Assembly: GCA_016874795.1 (NCBI GenBank)
Contig: VGTG01000003.1
Span: forward strand, 24,231 to 88,230
Direction of reading: 5' to 3'
Length of the DNA: 64,000 nt
Origin: Deltaproteobacteria bacterium
GTDB taxonomy: Bacteria > Desulfobacterota > Binatia > UBA12015
Shown here: one piece after another, positions 6,102 through 14,318 of the stretch
Numbering within the stretch: the stretch's first letter is position 1
Layout: each line of letters opens with the position of its first letter
Position numbers and translations under genes: made by a program
Notes under the pieces: model-generated
What the model was told of the DNA's origin: nothing
What the model saw: the letters and a program-made list of their open reading frames with translations, nothing else
Database searches by the model: none

Positions 6102-8438
6102 TCAGAGCTCGTCGGTATCGTGGGATTCAGCCCCCGCGCTCGAGAAGAGCACGCGATCCCGCGAGAGCGGAGCGATCCGGATGGCATCACCGAACGGGAT
6201 CCCGTCCCCTGGGCCGAGGTCGACCACCATGAAGGTGCCCGCCTCGGTCCCGTCGCTTCGCCAGAGCTCGCGGCCGTTCACGCCGTCATCGGCGGTGAAG
6301 AAGAGCAACGAGCCCGACGCCGTCTGATGCGACTCGTACAGATCGAGCGACTCCCCTCGGCCGGGGCGGATGTCGCGCACGAGGTGAGTTCCCGCGGCGG
6401 TCCCGTCGGTTGCCCAGAGCTCGTAGCCGTGATCGGGGTCGGCCGCGGCGAAGAAGAGGGTGTTGCCGACGGACCCGATGATCCGCGGGTTGGAGGACGC
6501 GCCGCCCGGCACGATGTCCGCGACGAGCGTCGTCGTCGTGCCGTCGGTCTTCCAGAGCTCGGAGCCGACGCTCGTGGTCGTCCCCGGGACGACGTACACC
6601 GTGTCTCCGACGGCGGCGATCTGCGCATAGCCGTGCGTGGTCGAGCCGAAGTCGTGCACGAGCACGACTCCGGTGGCGTTTCCGTTCGTCCGCCAGAGCT
6701 CCGAGTCGCTCGAAAGGAAGAAGACGCTGCCCCGCGCCGCGGCGAGTCGCTGCTGCCCGAGAGGGTCGAAATTGAGGGGGTCGACCTCGACGGCATCGAG
6801 ACCCGGCACGATTCCCGTCCCGGCCGCCGTGCCGTCGCTCCGGTAGAGGCGCGTCGCTTCACCGAGGTCCGGATCGCCGAAGTAGAAGACCTGGTCGCCG
6901 AGAGGAACGAGCGGGCCATAGGTGTCGTAGTAGTTGAAGAAGTCGGCCGTCCCCCGGAACAGGTCGGCGAGCATCGCCGTCCCGGCGGCAGTACCGTCGG
7001 TCGCCCAGAGCTCCTGGCCGTGCTGTCGATCGTTGGCCGTGAAGAGCAGACGATTGCCGAGAGCGGTGAGATGCTGCGGGCTGCTGCCGTGGCCGGGCAC
7101 GATGTCGGCGACACGGCGCGTCCCCGCGACCGTCCCGTCGGTGACCCAGACCTCCTCGTCGTGCCCCGGCTCGCGCGCGACGAAGAACACGCGGTTGCCG
7201 ACGACCGTGAGCTGACCGACGACGTGGCCGGGCGCGCAGGCCTCGATGTGGGTGTCGCGCAGCATCACCGTCCCGGCAGGCGTCCCATCCGTCACCCAAA
7301 GCTCGTGGTTCTTGTCGTAGTTCGAAGCGGAGGAGGCGACGAAGTAGAGCCGTCCGCCCACTTCGACGAGCGGATCGTGCCGGCGGGTGCCGCTCTCGGT
7401 GAGGCGGAACGTACCGGCATCGGTTCCGTCCGTCGTCCAGAGCTCCGGTGCGGCCGGCGCGAGCACGTCGAGATTCGAGACGGCGAAGACGACGCGGCCG
7501 TTGAAGACCGTGCGGGGATAGACGCCGCCGCTTCCCGGGCCGGGGAGATGATCGCGCACGAGGACGGTTCCGGCCGCCGTGCCGTCGCTCCGCCAGAGCT
7601 CGGCTCCGTGCACGCCGTCGTCCGCTTCGAAGTACACGCGACCGTCGAGCTCCACGAACGGCATCCGGGGAAATCTTCCTTGACCGGGAAGCCGCTCGGA
7701 ATCGAGCGCTCCGTCGGGACCCGGGAGGATGTCGAGGGCGAGACGCGTTCCCGCGGCGGTGCCGTCGGAGACCCAGAGCTCCGGACCGTGTGCGCCGTCG
7801 TCGGCGCGGAAGAAGATCCGATCGTCCGAAGCGGTGAGCTGGCTCGGTTCGGAGGGTTCGAGGCCGGGCCGGATGTCCGCGACGCGCCTCGTTCCGCCGC
7901 GCGTGCCGTCGGTCCGCCAGAGCTCGCGACCGTGCTCCGCATCGCCCGCGGCGAAGTAGAGGACTCCGCCCGCGACGGCGAAGTTGCGCGGATTCGACCC
8001 GATCTCGCCGCGGCGGAGGTCGCCGACGAGCCAGGTGCCTCCTGTGGTGCCGTCGCTCCGCCAGAGCTCCTCTCCGTGCCCGCCGTCGTCCGCCGAGAAG
8101 TAGAGGATGCCGTTCACGTCGAATGGCTTGGACGGGAACGAGCTCCCCGCGCCGGGGTGGATGTCCTTCACCAGCCGCGTCCCCGCGGAGGTACCGTCGC
8201 TCGCCCAGAGCTCCTGTCCGAGCTCGGCCGTGCGGCCGACGAAGTAGACGAGGTTGCCCGAGCGCGCGAGCCGGGAAGCACCCGGCCGGTAGTCGACGTC
8301 GAGCGGCGTCGTGTTCTGGTCGGCGACGAGCTCGATCGAGCCTCGTGCGGAGGCTTCATGCGGAAGGAGAGCGCCGAGGGCGCTCGCGACGACGAGGGTG
8401 CACGCAAGGCGGGCGCTCCTCCGATGAGCGAAGGACAT
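6102..8438 (-). CDS. secreted ELWxxDGT-repeat protein (prematurely terminated)
   Basis: A secreted repeat protein: signal peptide (basic start, then LACTLVVASALGALLPHEASA), then about fourteen units of ~45-50 residues built on [EL]W-x-[ST]-DGT-x-x-GT, each followed by a V-x-DI-x-PG strand and an LYF-x-ADDG-x-HG-x-ELW strand. This is a beta-propeller-like repeat found on outer surfaces of deltaproteobacteria; ligands are unknown. The ATG at 8438 is preceded by GGAG seven bases away; the open frame runs upstream to 9002 but without repeat or signal features. The frame stops at TGA 6102-6104 exactly where the repeat Trp codon (TGG) is expected, and the same frame continues to 5469. Unit 11 is degenerate (TNGN) and unit 12 is shortened. 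Confidence 0.85.
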   Translation of the reverse strand: MSFAHRRSARLACTLVVASALGALLPHEASARGSIELVADQNTTPLDVDYRPGASRLARSGNLVYFVGRTAELGQELWASDGTSAGTRLVKDIHPGAGSSFPSKPFDVNGILYFSADDGGHGEELWRSDGTTGGTWLVGDLRRGEIGSNPRNFAVAGGVLYFAAGDAEHGRELWRTDGTRGGTRRVADIRPGLEPSEPSQLTASDDRIFFRADDGAHGPELWVSDGTAAGTRLALDILPGPDGALDSERLPGQGRFPRMPFVELDGRVYFEADDGVHGAELWRSDGTAAGTVLVRDHLPGPGSGGVYPRTVFNGRVVFAVSNLDVLAPAAPELWTTDGTDAGTFRLTESGTRRHDPLVEVGGRLYFVASSASNYDKNHELWVTDGTPAGTVMLRDTHIEACAPGHVVGQLTVVGNRVFFVAREPGHDEEVWVTDGTVAGTRRVADIVPGHGSSPQHLTALGNRLLFTANDRQHGQELWATDGTAAGTAMLADLFRGTADFFNYYDTYGPLVPLGDQVFYFGDPDLGEATRLYRSDGTAAGTGIVPGLDAVEVDPLNFDPLGQQRLAAARGSVFFLSSDSELWRTNGNATGVVLVHDFGSTTHGYAQIAAVGDTVYVVPGTTTSVGSELWKTDGTTTTLVADIVPGGASSNPRIIGSVGNTLFFAAADPDHGYELWATDGTAAGTHLVRDIRPGRGESLDLYESHQTASGSLLFFTADDGVNGRELWRSDGTEAGTFMVVDLGPGDGIPFGDAIRIAPLSRDRVLFSSAGAESHDTDEL

Positions 8439-8892
8439 CTTCTTTCTCCGGTCTTTCGTTTGTTGATTCGTACTGCGGTGGGACCGGCTCACGGCCGGTC
8501 GAAGAGACGGTCTACGGCGACGACCCCACACGGCCCGCCCGCGCCGGGTCGGCTCGAAAGCCCCCCGTGCGCGAGCGGGACCGTGCTTGACCCCACAGCC
8601 CCTCCTCCAACCCGCGAAATGGATGCATCCGGAGTCGGAGGGTGCGGTCGCTCGATGCTCGGCCGGCTGTCGGCGCCACGTGGCTCGCACGGGTGTGCGG
8701 AGCGTGTCGGAGCCGATCTCGCAAGGTGTTCGCGGCGATCCCGCCGCGAGCATCGAAAGGGCGCATCCTCGTCCTCGTGGTCGTCGTTGCCGTTCGAGCC
8801 GAGGGGAGCGGGAGAGAATCCGTGAAGGCGAGGCGGAGGCTCCGAGTAAGAATTTCAATAAGCTACGGGAAAATGGTGCACAAGCAACTTTC
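8439..8892. other. gene-free leader upstream of the ELWxxDGT gene
   Basis: About 450 bases without a supported gene between the repeat protein and the alpha/beta hydrolase. It should contain the promoter of the repeat gene, which reads left. A perfect 7-bp hairpin (GACCGGC-5-GCCGGTC, 8482-8500) lies in the leader, and a noticeably A/T-richer stretch lies at about 8845-8890. I cannot assign a specific regulator or riboswitch. Confidence 0.5.
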
Positions 8893-9576
8893 TCATTCGA
8901 CGAACCTCGCCACCGCATCCGCCAGCTCGTCCAGCACCGCGTCGTCGGTGCGCCCCGACCTCTTCCGCACGTGGAACGAGTGATCGGCGTCGTCGACGAC
9001 ATGGAGAGTCGCGAGCGGGCCGAGCCTGCCGCACACGTCTCCGACCAACCCGAGGTCGGCGAGCGGATCGCGCGTCCCCTGGAGGAAGAGCATCGGCACG
9101 CGCACCGAAGCGAGATGGTCGGCGCGCTCGGTCGAGGGCTTTCCTGCCGGGTGGAGAGGAAAGCCGAGGAAGACGAGGCCCGCCACGTCTTCGGGCGGCG
9201 TCGCGGCGAGGAGATGCGACGTCATGCGTCCCCCCATCGACTTCCCGCCCGCCACGAGCTTCAGGCCCGGTGCACGCTCGCGCGCGAGCTCGATCGCGGC
9301 CGCGACCGTCGCGAGGAGGACCGGGCGCGGATCGGGGCGACGCGAGCCCTGCTCGATGTACGGGAACTGGTAGCGGAGCGTCGCGATGCTCCGCTCCGCG
9401 AGCCGCTCCACGACCGCGTCGAGGAACGGCTGCCGCATGCCCGCGCCGGCGCCGTGCGCGAGGACGTACATCGTCTTGCTGCCCGGCGGCAGCCGAAGGA
9501 GCGCGCTCACCTCGCCCGCGCGCTCGCCGATGCGAAGGCGGAGCTCCTCGTCGGAGCCGCGATCCTCTCCGGCCAC
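8893..9576 (-). CDS. alpha/beta hydrolase, KANL3/Tex30-like (Abhydrolase_11)
   Basis: A 227-residue alpha/beta hydrolase. An early strand VLAHGAGAGM gives the oxyanion turn, the nucleophile elbow is GGKSMGGRM (Ser), the acid is probably Asp in FLQGTRDPLAD, and His is in DDADHSFHV. This matches the small Tex30/KANL3-type hydrolases, whose substrates are poorly known. The GTG at 9576 is chosen because GGAGGT lies six bases upstream. The gene begins 17 bases after the stop of the cytochrome c gene, so the two are probably co-transcribed. It is cytoplasmic, with no signal peptide. Confidence 0.85.
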   Translation of the reverse strand: MAGEDRGSDEELRLRIGERAGEVSALLRLPPGSKTMYVLAHGAGAGMRQPFLDAVVERLAERSIATLRYQFPYIEQGSRRPDPRPVLLATVAAAIELARERAPGLKLVAGGKSMGGRMTSHLLAATPPEDVAGLVFLGFPLHPAGKPSTERADHLASVRVPMLFLQGTRDPLADLGLVGDVCGRLGPLATLHVVDDADHSFHVRKRSGRTDDAVLDELADAVARFVE

Positions 9577-9593
9577 GATCTGACCTCCAGGGC

Positions 9594-10484
9594 CTACTCG
9601 ATCTCGTGCACGATCGGGGGGACCGTGCGGATGTACGCGGCGATCGCCTTCAGGTCCTCGGGATTCGCGTTCCCATAGCCCGGTCCGCCGGCGACGCCGT
9701 CGACGACGTCGCCCATCAGGCCCTGGACGTTGTCCATGTCCGGCAGCATGCCCATCTCGAGTACGCTCACGATGTCGGACTCGTCCCACTTGCCGATGCC
9801 GGTCTTCGGGTCGCTCGTGATGTTGGGCACGGTCTCGCCGAGCGGTCCGTCCTCGATGCCCGCGAGGTGCATGTCGTCGTCCGGTGCGCCGAAGCGATCG
9901 CGCGGCGTGTGGCAGTCGCCGCAGATCGCGACGTGATCCGAGAGGTAGCGCCCGCGCTCGATCCCGTCCTTGGGTGCGACGCGCGGCGTCTCCACCGAAG
10001 GAGCGAAGAGGAGACGCCAGGCGCGGAACGCGAGACGCGGAAACGGCAGGCTCACCTCGTGCGGCCGGTTCTCGCGCGCGACGGGCTTCAGCGTGCGAAG
10101 CCAGGCGATCAGGTCGCTCGCGTCCACGTCGGACATGCCGGCATAGCGATAGTAGGGCATGACCGGTGACTCGATCGCGCCATCCGGGAGCACGCCGCGG
10201 CGGAGCGCCGCGTCGATCTCGTCGTCGCTCCACGTCCCGATGCCGGTGTCCCGATCGCCCGTGATGTTCGTCGAGTAGAAGGTGCCGAACGGGGTCGGGA
10301 TCTTCTTTCCGCCTGCGCCGACGGGACCGTCGGCGATCGTGTGGCACCCGCAGCCGCCGGCGAGCGCCGCGACCTGCGCCCCGCGCGCCGGATCGCCTGC
10401 GCCGCCGAGGCGCCGCTCCGTCTGGCACCCCGCCGCGACGACCGCGGCGACGGCGGCGAGGACTCCGAATCTCGCACCTGTCAA
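9594..10484 (-). CDS. di-heme cytochrome c lipoprotein with atypical first heme motif
   Basis: A periplasmic, lipid-anchored electron carrier of about 296 residues. The TTG at 10484 is chosen because GGAGGG lies five bases upstream and the product then starts with a compact lipoprotein signal (VLAAVAAVVAAGC). Two cytochrome c domains follow. The second has the normal CGDCH motif (AICGDCHTP), with VPNITSD typical of alcohol/fructose-dehydrogenase cytochrome subunits. The first has GGCGCHT, that is C-x-C-H, one residue short of CXXCH, with STNIT following as usual for this family. No dehydrogenase partner is adjacent; the next gene is an alpha/beta hydrolase. Heme loading of the first domain through a single Cys is possible but unproven. 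Confidence 0.85.
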   Translation of the reverse strand: MTGARFGVLAAVAAVVAAGCQTERRLGGAGDPARGAQVAALAGGCGCHTIADGPVGAGGKKIPTPFGTFYSTNITGDRDTGIGTWSDDEIDAALRRGVLPDGAIESPVMPYYRYAGMSDVDASDLIAWLRTLKPVARENRPHEVSLPFPRLAFRAWRLLFAPSVETPRVAPKDGIERGRYLSDHVAICGDCHTPRDRFGAPDDDMHLAGIEDGPLGETVPNITSDPKTGIGKWDESDIVSVLEMGMLPDMDNVQGLMGDVVDGVAGGPGYGNANPEDLKAIAAYIRTVPPIVHEIE

Positions 10485-10573
10485 AGCTACCCTCCGGACC
10501 CGGCGTGTGAGATCACGTCTCGCGGGGCCGAGCCCGGCCATAGTCTCTCGAGCGAGACGACTCAACGAGCCCG

Positions 10574-11326
10574 ATGACCTTTCACGACATCTACCGGAGC
10601 GAATGGCAGGGGACGTGGGCGCTGTGGGTCGTCCCGCTCGCGTTCCTCGGCTGGCTGCGCCTCTCGGCGACGGCCCGGGAGCGCGCCGGGAGCGCCGCTC
10701 CGGACGTGCGCTTCGTGCACCTCTACTCGGCCGTCTTCGCGCTCGAGTCGCTCGCCGACTCGTTCGCGACCGGCCCTCTGTCGCGCTGGCTCGGCATCTC
10801 CGGGACCGCCGCGGGAACCGCGACGATGGTCTTCTTCGTCCTCGTCGGCGACTTCCGCGTCCTTCTGCTCCTTTTCCGGCTCGGGCGCCCGGAGCGGACT
10901 GTCACTTCGGTCTCGCGCTCCGCCGCGCTATGGACGCTCCTCGTCCCGCTCACGGCGCTCTGGATGGACTTCGGGCTTCGCGCGATCTTCGGCGAGCTGC
11001 CGGGACAGACGATCTGGGTCCTGTACGAGCTGGCGTTCTTCGGGCTCGCGATGTTCCTGCGGAACGGCTGGATCCCCGCCTACGCGGCGTCGAATCCGCC
11101 CGCGCGGATCGCCTACCTGCGGGCGATCATGAGCTACGTCGCGCTCTACTACGCGCTCTGGGCGACCGCCGACGTCCTCATCCTGATCTTCGGACGCGAC
11201 GAGGGATGGGGGCTCCGCATCCTGCCGAACCAGCTCTACTACGCCTTCTGGGTGCCCTTCGCGTACTTCCTCTTCTTCTCGCGAAGGTACGCCTCGCCGA
11301 TCGCGTCGACCCAGACCTCGAGGTAG
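10574..11326 (+). CDS. polytopic membrane protein of unknown function
   Basis: A 250-residue inner-membrane protein with about six or seven hydrophobic helices (WALWVVPLAFLGWL, TATMVFFVLVGDFRVLLLLF, LWTLLVPLTALWM, YELAFFGLAMFL, YVALYYALWATADVLILIF, YAFWVPFAYFLFF). I recognise no family. It is divergent from the cytochrome c gene with about 90 bases between starts, so they may share a control region. Its last ~29 codons overlap the convergent SIS-creatininase gene, and the last residues (SRRYASPIASTQTSR) are polar. Confidence 0.7.
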   Translation: MTFHDIYRSEWQGTWALWVVPLAFLGWLRLSATARERAGSAAPDVRFVHLYSAVFALESLADSFATGPLSRWLGISGTAAGTATMVFFVLVGDFRVLLLLFRLGRPERTVTSVSRSAALWTLLVPLTALWMDFGLRAIFGELPGQTIWVLYELAFFGLAMFLRNGWIPAYAASNPPARIAYLRAIMSYVALYYALWATADVLILIFGRDEGWGLRILPNQLYYAFWVPFAYFLFFSRRYASPIASTQTSR

Positions 11327-13125
11327 CGCTCCGCGCGCGCCGCTTCCGCGCCGCGGGGATCGCCGACGGTCCCGTCGGCCGCGTTCGCGCGCAAGCTTGG
11401 ATAGAAGAGATCGCCCGGCGCGAGCGCCGGGTCGACGACACCCGCCGCGAAGCGCTCCGCGCGCACGCTCTCCGGCGCGAGCGCCAGCAGGATCGAGGCC
11501 TCGATCTCGCCCGCGTGCAGGCCGCCCGCGCTCGCGGCGACTCCGTGACGCTCGCCCTCGGCCTGCAGAAGCGGCAAGAGCACGCCGGGACCGGGCGCCA
11601 CGATCACCTCGATCTCGCGCTTCTCGCCGTGCTTCTCGCGAAGCTTCGGCAGGATTGCGGCGAGTGCCACGTCGTTCCCGCCGTGCGCGGAGAGAAGGAG
11701 GAGCCGCGAAACGCCGTGCGTCGCGAGCGAGCCGGTGAGATCGTCGAGGACGGCCGCGAGCGTCTCCTCCTCGAGCGAGAGCGTACCCGGAAACGCGAGA
11801 TGCTCGCGCGCGCATCCGAACGGCAGCACGGGAAGCCGGATCGCCTCGGGAAAGCGCGCGCAGAACCGCTCGGCGAGCGACTCCGCGATCCACGCGTCGG
11901 TCGCGAACGGCAGATGCGGCCCGTGCTGCTCGATCGAGCCGAGCGGCAAGACGGCGGTGTCGACGGCGCCCGCGAAAAGCCGCTCGACGTCCGGCCACGC
12001 GAGCGCTTCGAGCGCGTGCCCGCTCGCCCGGAGCGCGGGGATCCTGGGCTCGCTTCGCCCGACCTCGTAGATCGGCCCGTCCTTTCCGCGTCCCGGCCAG
12101 TCGTCCGGGTCGATGCTCCGCTCCTCGAGGAAGCGCATCACGAGCGCGTTCAGCATCGCCTCGTGCTCGAACGTCGCCAGCGCTCCCGGGAGCTCGGCGT
12201 GAAGACGGTATAGGCGGGACTTCGTGGGCAAGATGCGCGCGAGTCGATCGAGGAGCTCCGCTTCGCTCCACGCGTCCGGTCGCCCGAGCGCGAGGAACGT
12301 CGTCGGCTCCGCGCACGCCTGCTGGAACGCGCCGTGTGCGACCTCGATCGGATCCCACACCGGCGGCAGCGGGCGCAGCATCCCCTCGAGGACCTTGAAG
12401 CGGAGGTTCCAGACGCACTCCGCGTAGCCGCCGGTCGCGAGGAACGAGAGCGGACCGTCGAAGGCGGCGGCGTCGAGGCCCGCGCACTCGCGCCGGAGAC
12501 GCTCGGGCGCTTCCGCGACGGCGCGCACGACGCGGTCCGCGATCGAGTCGAGCGCTCGCAGCGTGTCCGCATGGCCGAGCGACGCGGCGATGCGAAGCGC
12601 CGCCGCGAGCCCGAGCATCGGACCGGTGACGCGGAGGAGAGAGCCGTACTCCTCGGCGCCGGCGAACGGGACGATCGCGACTCCGCGCTGCTCGAGGACG
12701 CCGACGAGATCGCGCTTCTCCTGCGGGATCGCCACGGGATCGTCGGGAGCCGAAGCGGTGACGAGGACCGCGTGCGAGAAGCGATCGAGCGCGCCGAAGG
12801 CGAGGCGCGCGTTCGGCGAGAGCCCCTGCGAGAAGACGACGAGCACGTCGCCCGCGCGCACGTCGCCCGCGCGCGGGTCGCGCGGCGGCTCGCGGAGAGC
12901 GCCGAGCGGCGCGAATCGTGCCGCGATCCCGCCGTCGTCGAGGACCTGCGCGAGAAAGCGCGCATGTGCGGCCGAGCTGCCGAGTCCGGTCGTCACCACG
13001 CGAGCGCCGCGCTTCGCGCGGAAGCCGAGCTCGGGAGGCTTCGCCGCGAGGGCTTCGCGGAGGAGCTCCGGCAGAGCGGCGATGCGCTCGGCCAGCCGCC
13101 CGCGGCCGCCCTCGCCCACGCTCAC
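11239..13125 (-). CDS. fusion of SIS sugar-phosphate domain and creatininase-family amidohydrolase
   Basis: A 628-residue two-part enzyme. Residues ~35-350 resemble SIS (sugar isomerase) modules: TTGLGSSAAHA and VLVVFSQGLSPNARLA match the phosphosugar-binding loops of GlmS-type proteins. Residues ~385-620 are a creatininase-family domain: LPLGSIEQHGPHLPFATDA (metal Glu/His/Asp) and LLLSAHGGNDVAL. This family cleaves cyclic or linear amides; methanogen ArfB, a formamide hydrolase acting after a GTP cyclohydrolase, is a member. It overlaps the upstream GTP cyclohydrolase II gene by GTGA and is the last gene of the operon. Activity on a formylated ribosylaminopyrimidine, with the SIS part holding the ribose phosphate, is attractive but inferred. 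Its 3' end overlaps the convergent membrane gene by 88 bases. Confidence 0.82.
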   Translation of the reverse strand: MSVGEGGRGRLAERIAALPELLREALAAKPPELGFRAKRGARVVTTGLGSSAAHARFLAQVLDDGGIAARFAPLGALREPPRDPRAGDVRAGDVLVVFSQGLSPNARLAFGALDRFSHAVLVTASAPDDPVAIPQEKRDLVGVLEQRGVAIVPFAGAEEYGSLLRVTGPMLGLAAALRIAASLGHADTLRALDSIADRVVRAVAEAPERLRRECAGLDAAAFDGPLSFLATGGYAECVWNLRFKVLEGMLRPLPPVWDPIEVAHGAFQQACAEPTTFLALGRPDAWSEAELLDRLARILPTKSRLYRLHAELPGALATFEHEAMLNALVMRFLEERSIDPDDWPGRGKDGPIYEVGRSEPRIPALRASGHALEALAWPDVERLFAGAVDTAVLPLGSIEQHGPHLPFATDAWIAESLAERFCARFPEAIRLPVLPFGCAREHLAFPGTLSLEEETLAAVLDDLTGSLATHGVSRLLLLSAHGGNDVALAAILPKLREKHGEKREIEVIVAPGPGVLLPLLQAEGERHGVAASAGGLHAGEIEASILLALAPESVRAERFAAGVVDPALAPGDLFYPSLRANAADGTVGDPRGAEAARAERYLEVWVDAIGEAYLREKKRKYAKGTQKA

Positions 13126-14318
13126 GCCGCCCGGTCGAGCGAAACCGGCGGAAGCACGCGCACGCCTCGCCGGGAGAGCGCGGCGCCGAGACGCCCGTCG
13201 TCCGCTTCCGACGCGAGAGGCCGCGCGGCGCGCCCACGGAGGTGCAAGCCGAGGAGCGCGATCGTCCGCTCGTCTTCACCGGGGAGCTCGCTCAGGTCCT
13301 CGCGGAATCCCGCCGGCGGAACGAACGCCGCATAGCCCGCGCCGTGCGCGACGAAGCGGCGCACCGTCTCGTCCCAGACGCGACGGCGAATCGGATCCGC
13401 GAGCGGAAAGCGCTCGAGCAACGACTCGTGCTGCACGCGCACGAGCGGCTCCGCGCCGTCGGCGGGTCCGTACGCGAGCACGACGCGGTCGACGCCGTCC
13501 TTCAGATCGAAGTACGCGTGCAGACGGAACCAGTGCGGTGCCGCGCCGCGGCCGCACTCCGGCGCGCGGCGGAGCGGCAGCAGATACGTCGCGACGTGGA
13601 GGAACGTCGGGTCCTCCGCGAGGACGTAGGGATCGAAGTACGAGACGTCCTCCGGCAGCTCCGCGACCGAGGCCGCACCGGGATCGGCGATCGCATGACC
13701 CGAGCGTGCCTTCGCGGCGATGTAGTGGCGGTTCCACGGCGAAGCGGCCGGGTGCAGCGCCGCCGTCGAGGCGATCTCGATCCCCGTCTCCTGGAGCGAG
13801 GCGAGCTTGTCCGGATTGTTCGTCAGGAGACGAAGCGGCGCGGAGACGCCGAGGTGACGGCAAAGCGGCGGAACCTCCGCGTAGCTCCGATGATCGTGGC
13901 CGAGCCCCATCCGCTCGTACGCCTCGAACGTCGTCGTCCGGTGGCCGCTCGACTGGACGATCATCCGGTCGCGCACCTTCGCGGAGAAGCCCGCGCCGCG
14001 CCCTTCCTGCATCAAGTAGAAGACCGCGCCGCGGTCCTCGCGCGAGATCGCCTCGAGCGCCGCGTCGAGCTGGTCGACGCAGTCGCAGTCGCAGCCGCCG
14101 AAGGTCTCGCTCGTGACGCACGAGGAATGGATGCGCGCGAGGAGCGGCTCGCCGCCGCGCAGATCGCCGCGGGCGAGTGCCAGGCTGTAGGTTCCCGTCG
14201 AGAGGCTCTGGCAGACGTGCAGCTGGAATCGGCCGCGCACGGTCTCGAGCGGACGCGAGCCGCGGTGAAGGAGCTGCGCGCGGACCGGAAGAGCGCCGGG
14301 CTCTTGCTCGAGCTTCAC
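13122..14318 (-). CDS. GTP cyclohydrolase II-family protein with C-terminal extension
   Basis: A 398-residue homologue of RibA, which opens the imidazole ring of GTP in flavin synthesis. Zinc ligands are conserved: HSSCVTSETFGGCDCDC aligns with HSECLTGD...CDC of E. coli RibA. YLMQEGRGAGF and RLLTNNPDKL match the catalytic Arg loop and the substrate loop. True RibA is about 200 residues; here ~180 further residues (from about 215) form an unrecognised domain with no DHBP-synthase signature. No other riboflavin gene is near. The GTG at 14318 has GGGAAGG upstream and overlaps the cytochrome stop by GTGA. Context suggests a specialised pathway from GTP and not housekeeping riboflavin. Confidence 0.85.
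   Translation of the reverse strand: MKLEQEPGALPVRAQLLHRGSRPLETVRGRFQLHVCQSLSTGTYSLALARGDLRGGEPLLARIHSSCVTSETFGGCDCDCVDQLDAALEAISREDRGAVFYLMQEGRGAGFSAKVRDRMIVQSSGHRTTTFEAYERMGLGHDHRSYAEVPPLCRHLGVSAPLRLLTNNPDKLASLQETGIEIASTAALHPAASPWNRHYIAAKARSGHAIADPGAASVAELPEDVSYFDPYVLAEDPTFLHVATYLLPLRRAPECGRGAAPHWFRLHAYFDLKDGVDRVVLAYGPADGAEPLVRVQHESLLERFPLADPIRRRVWDETVRRFVAHGAGYAAFVPPAGFREDLSELPGEDERTIALLGLHLRGRAARPLASEADDGRLGAALSRRGVRVLPPVSLDRAA

Noticed and set aside
6102..6104. UGA recoding as Trp or selenocysteine
   Set aside because: Other genes use TGA as an effective stop and TGG for Trp, and no Sec is expected in this repeat; mutation or sequencing error is simpler.
5634..8825. A very long open frame on the plus strand opposite the ELWxxDGT gene
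   Set aside because: It is the mirror of a repetitive, GC-rich coding frame; it has no domain, no ribosome site and Arg/Glu/Ala-biased composition. The repeat protein on the minus strand explains it.
13122..14318. Assigning the gene as ribA of riboflavin synthesis
   Set aside because: The zinc and catalytic motifs fit, but the long extension, lack of rib neighbours and coupled creatininase fusion argue against a plain housekeeping assignment.
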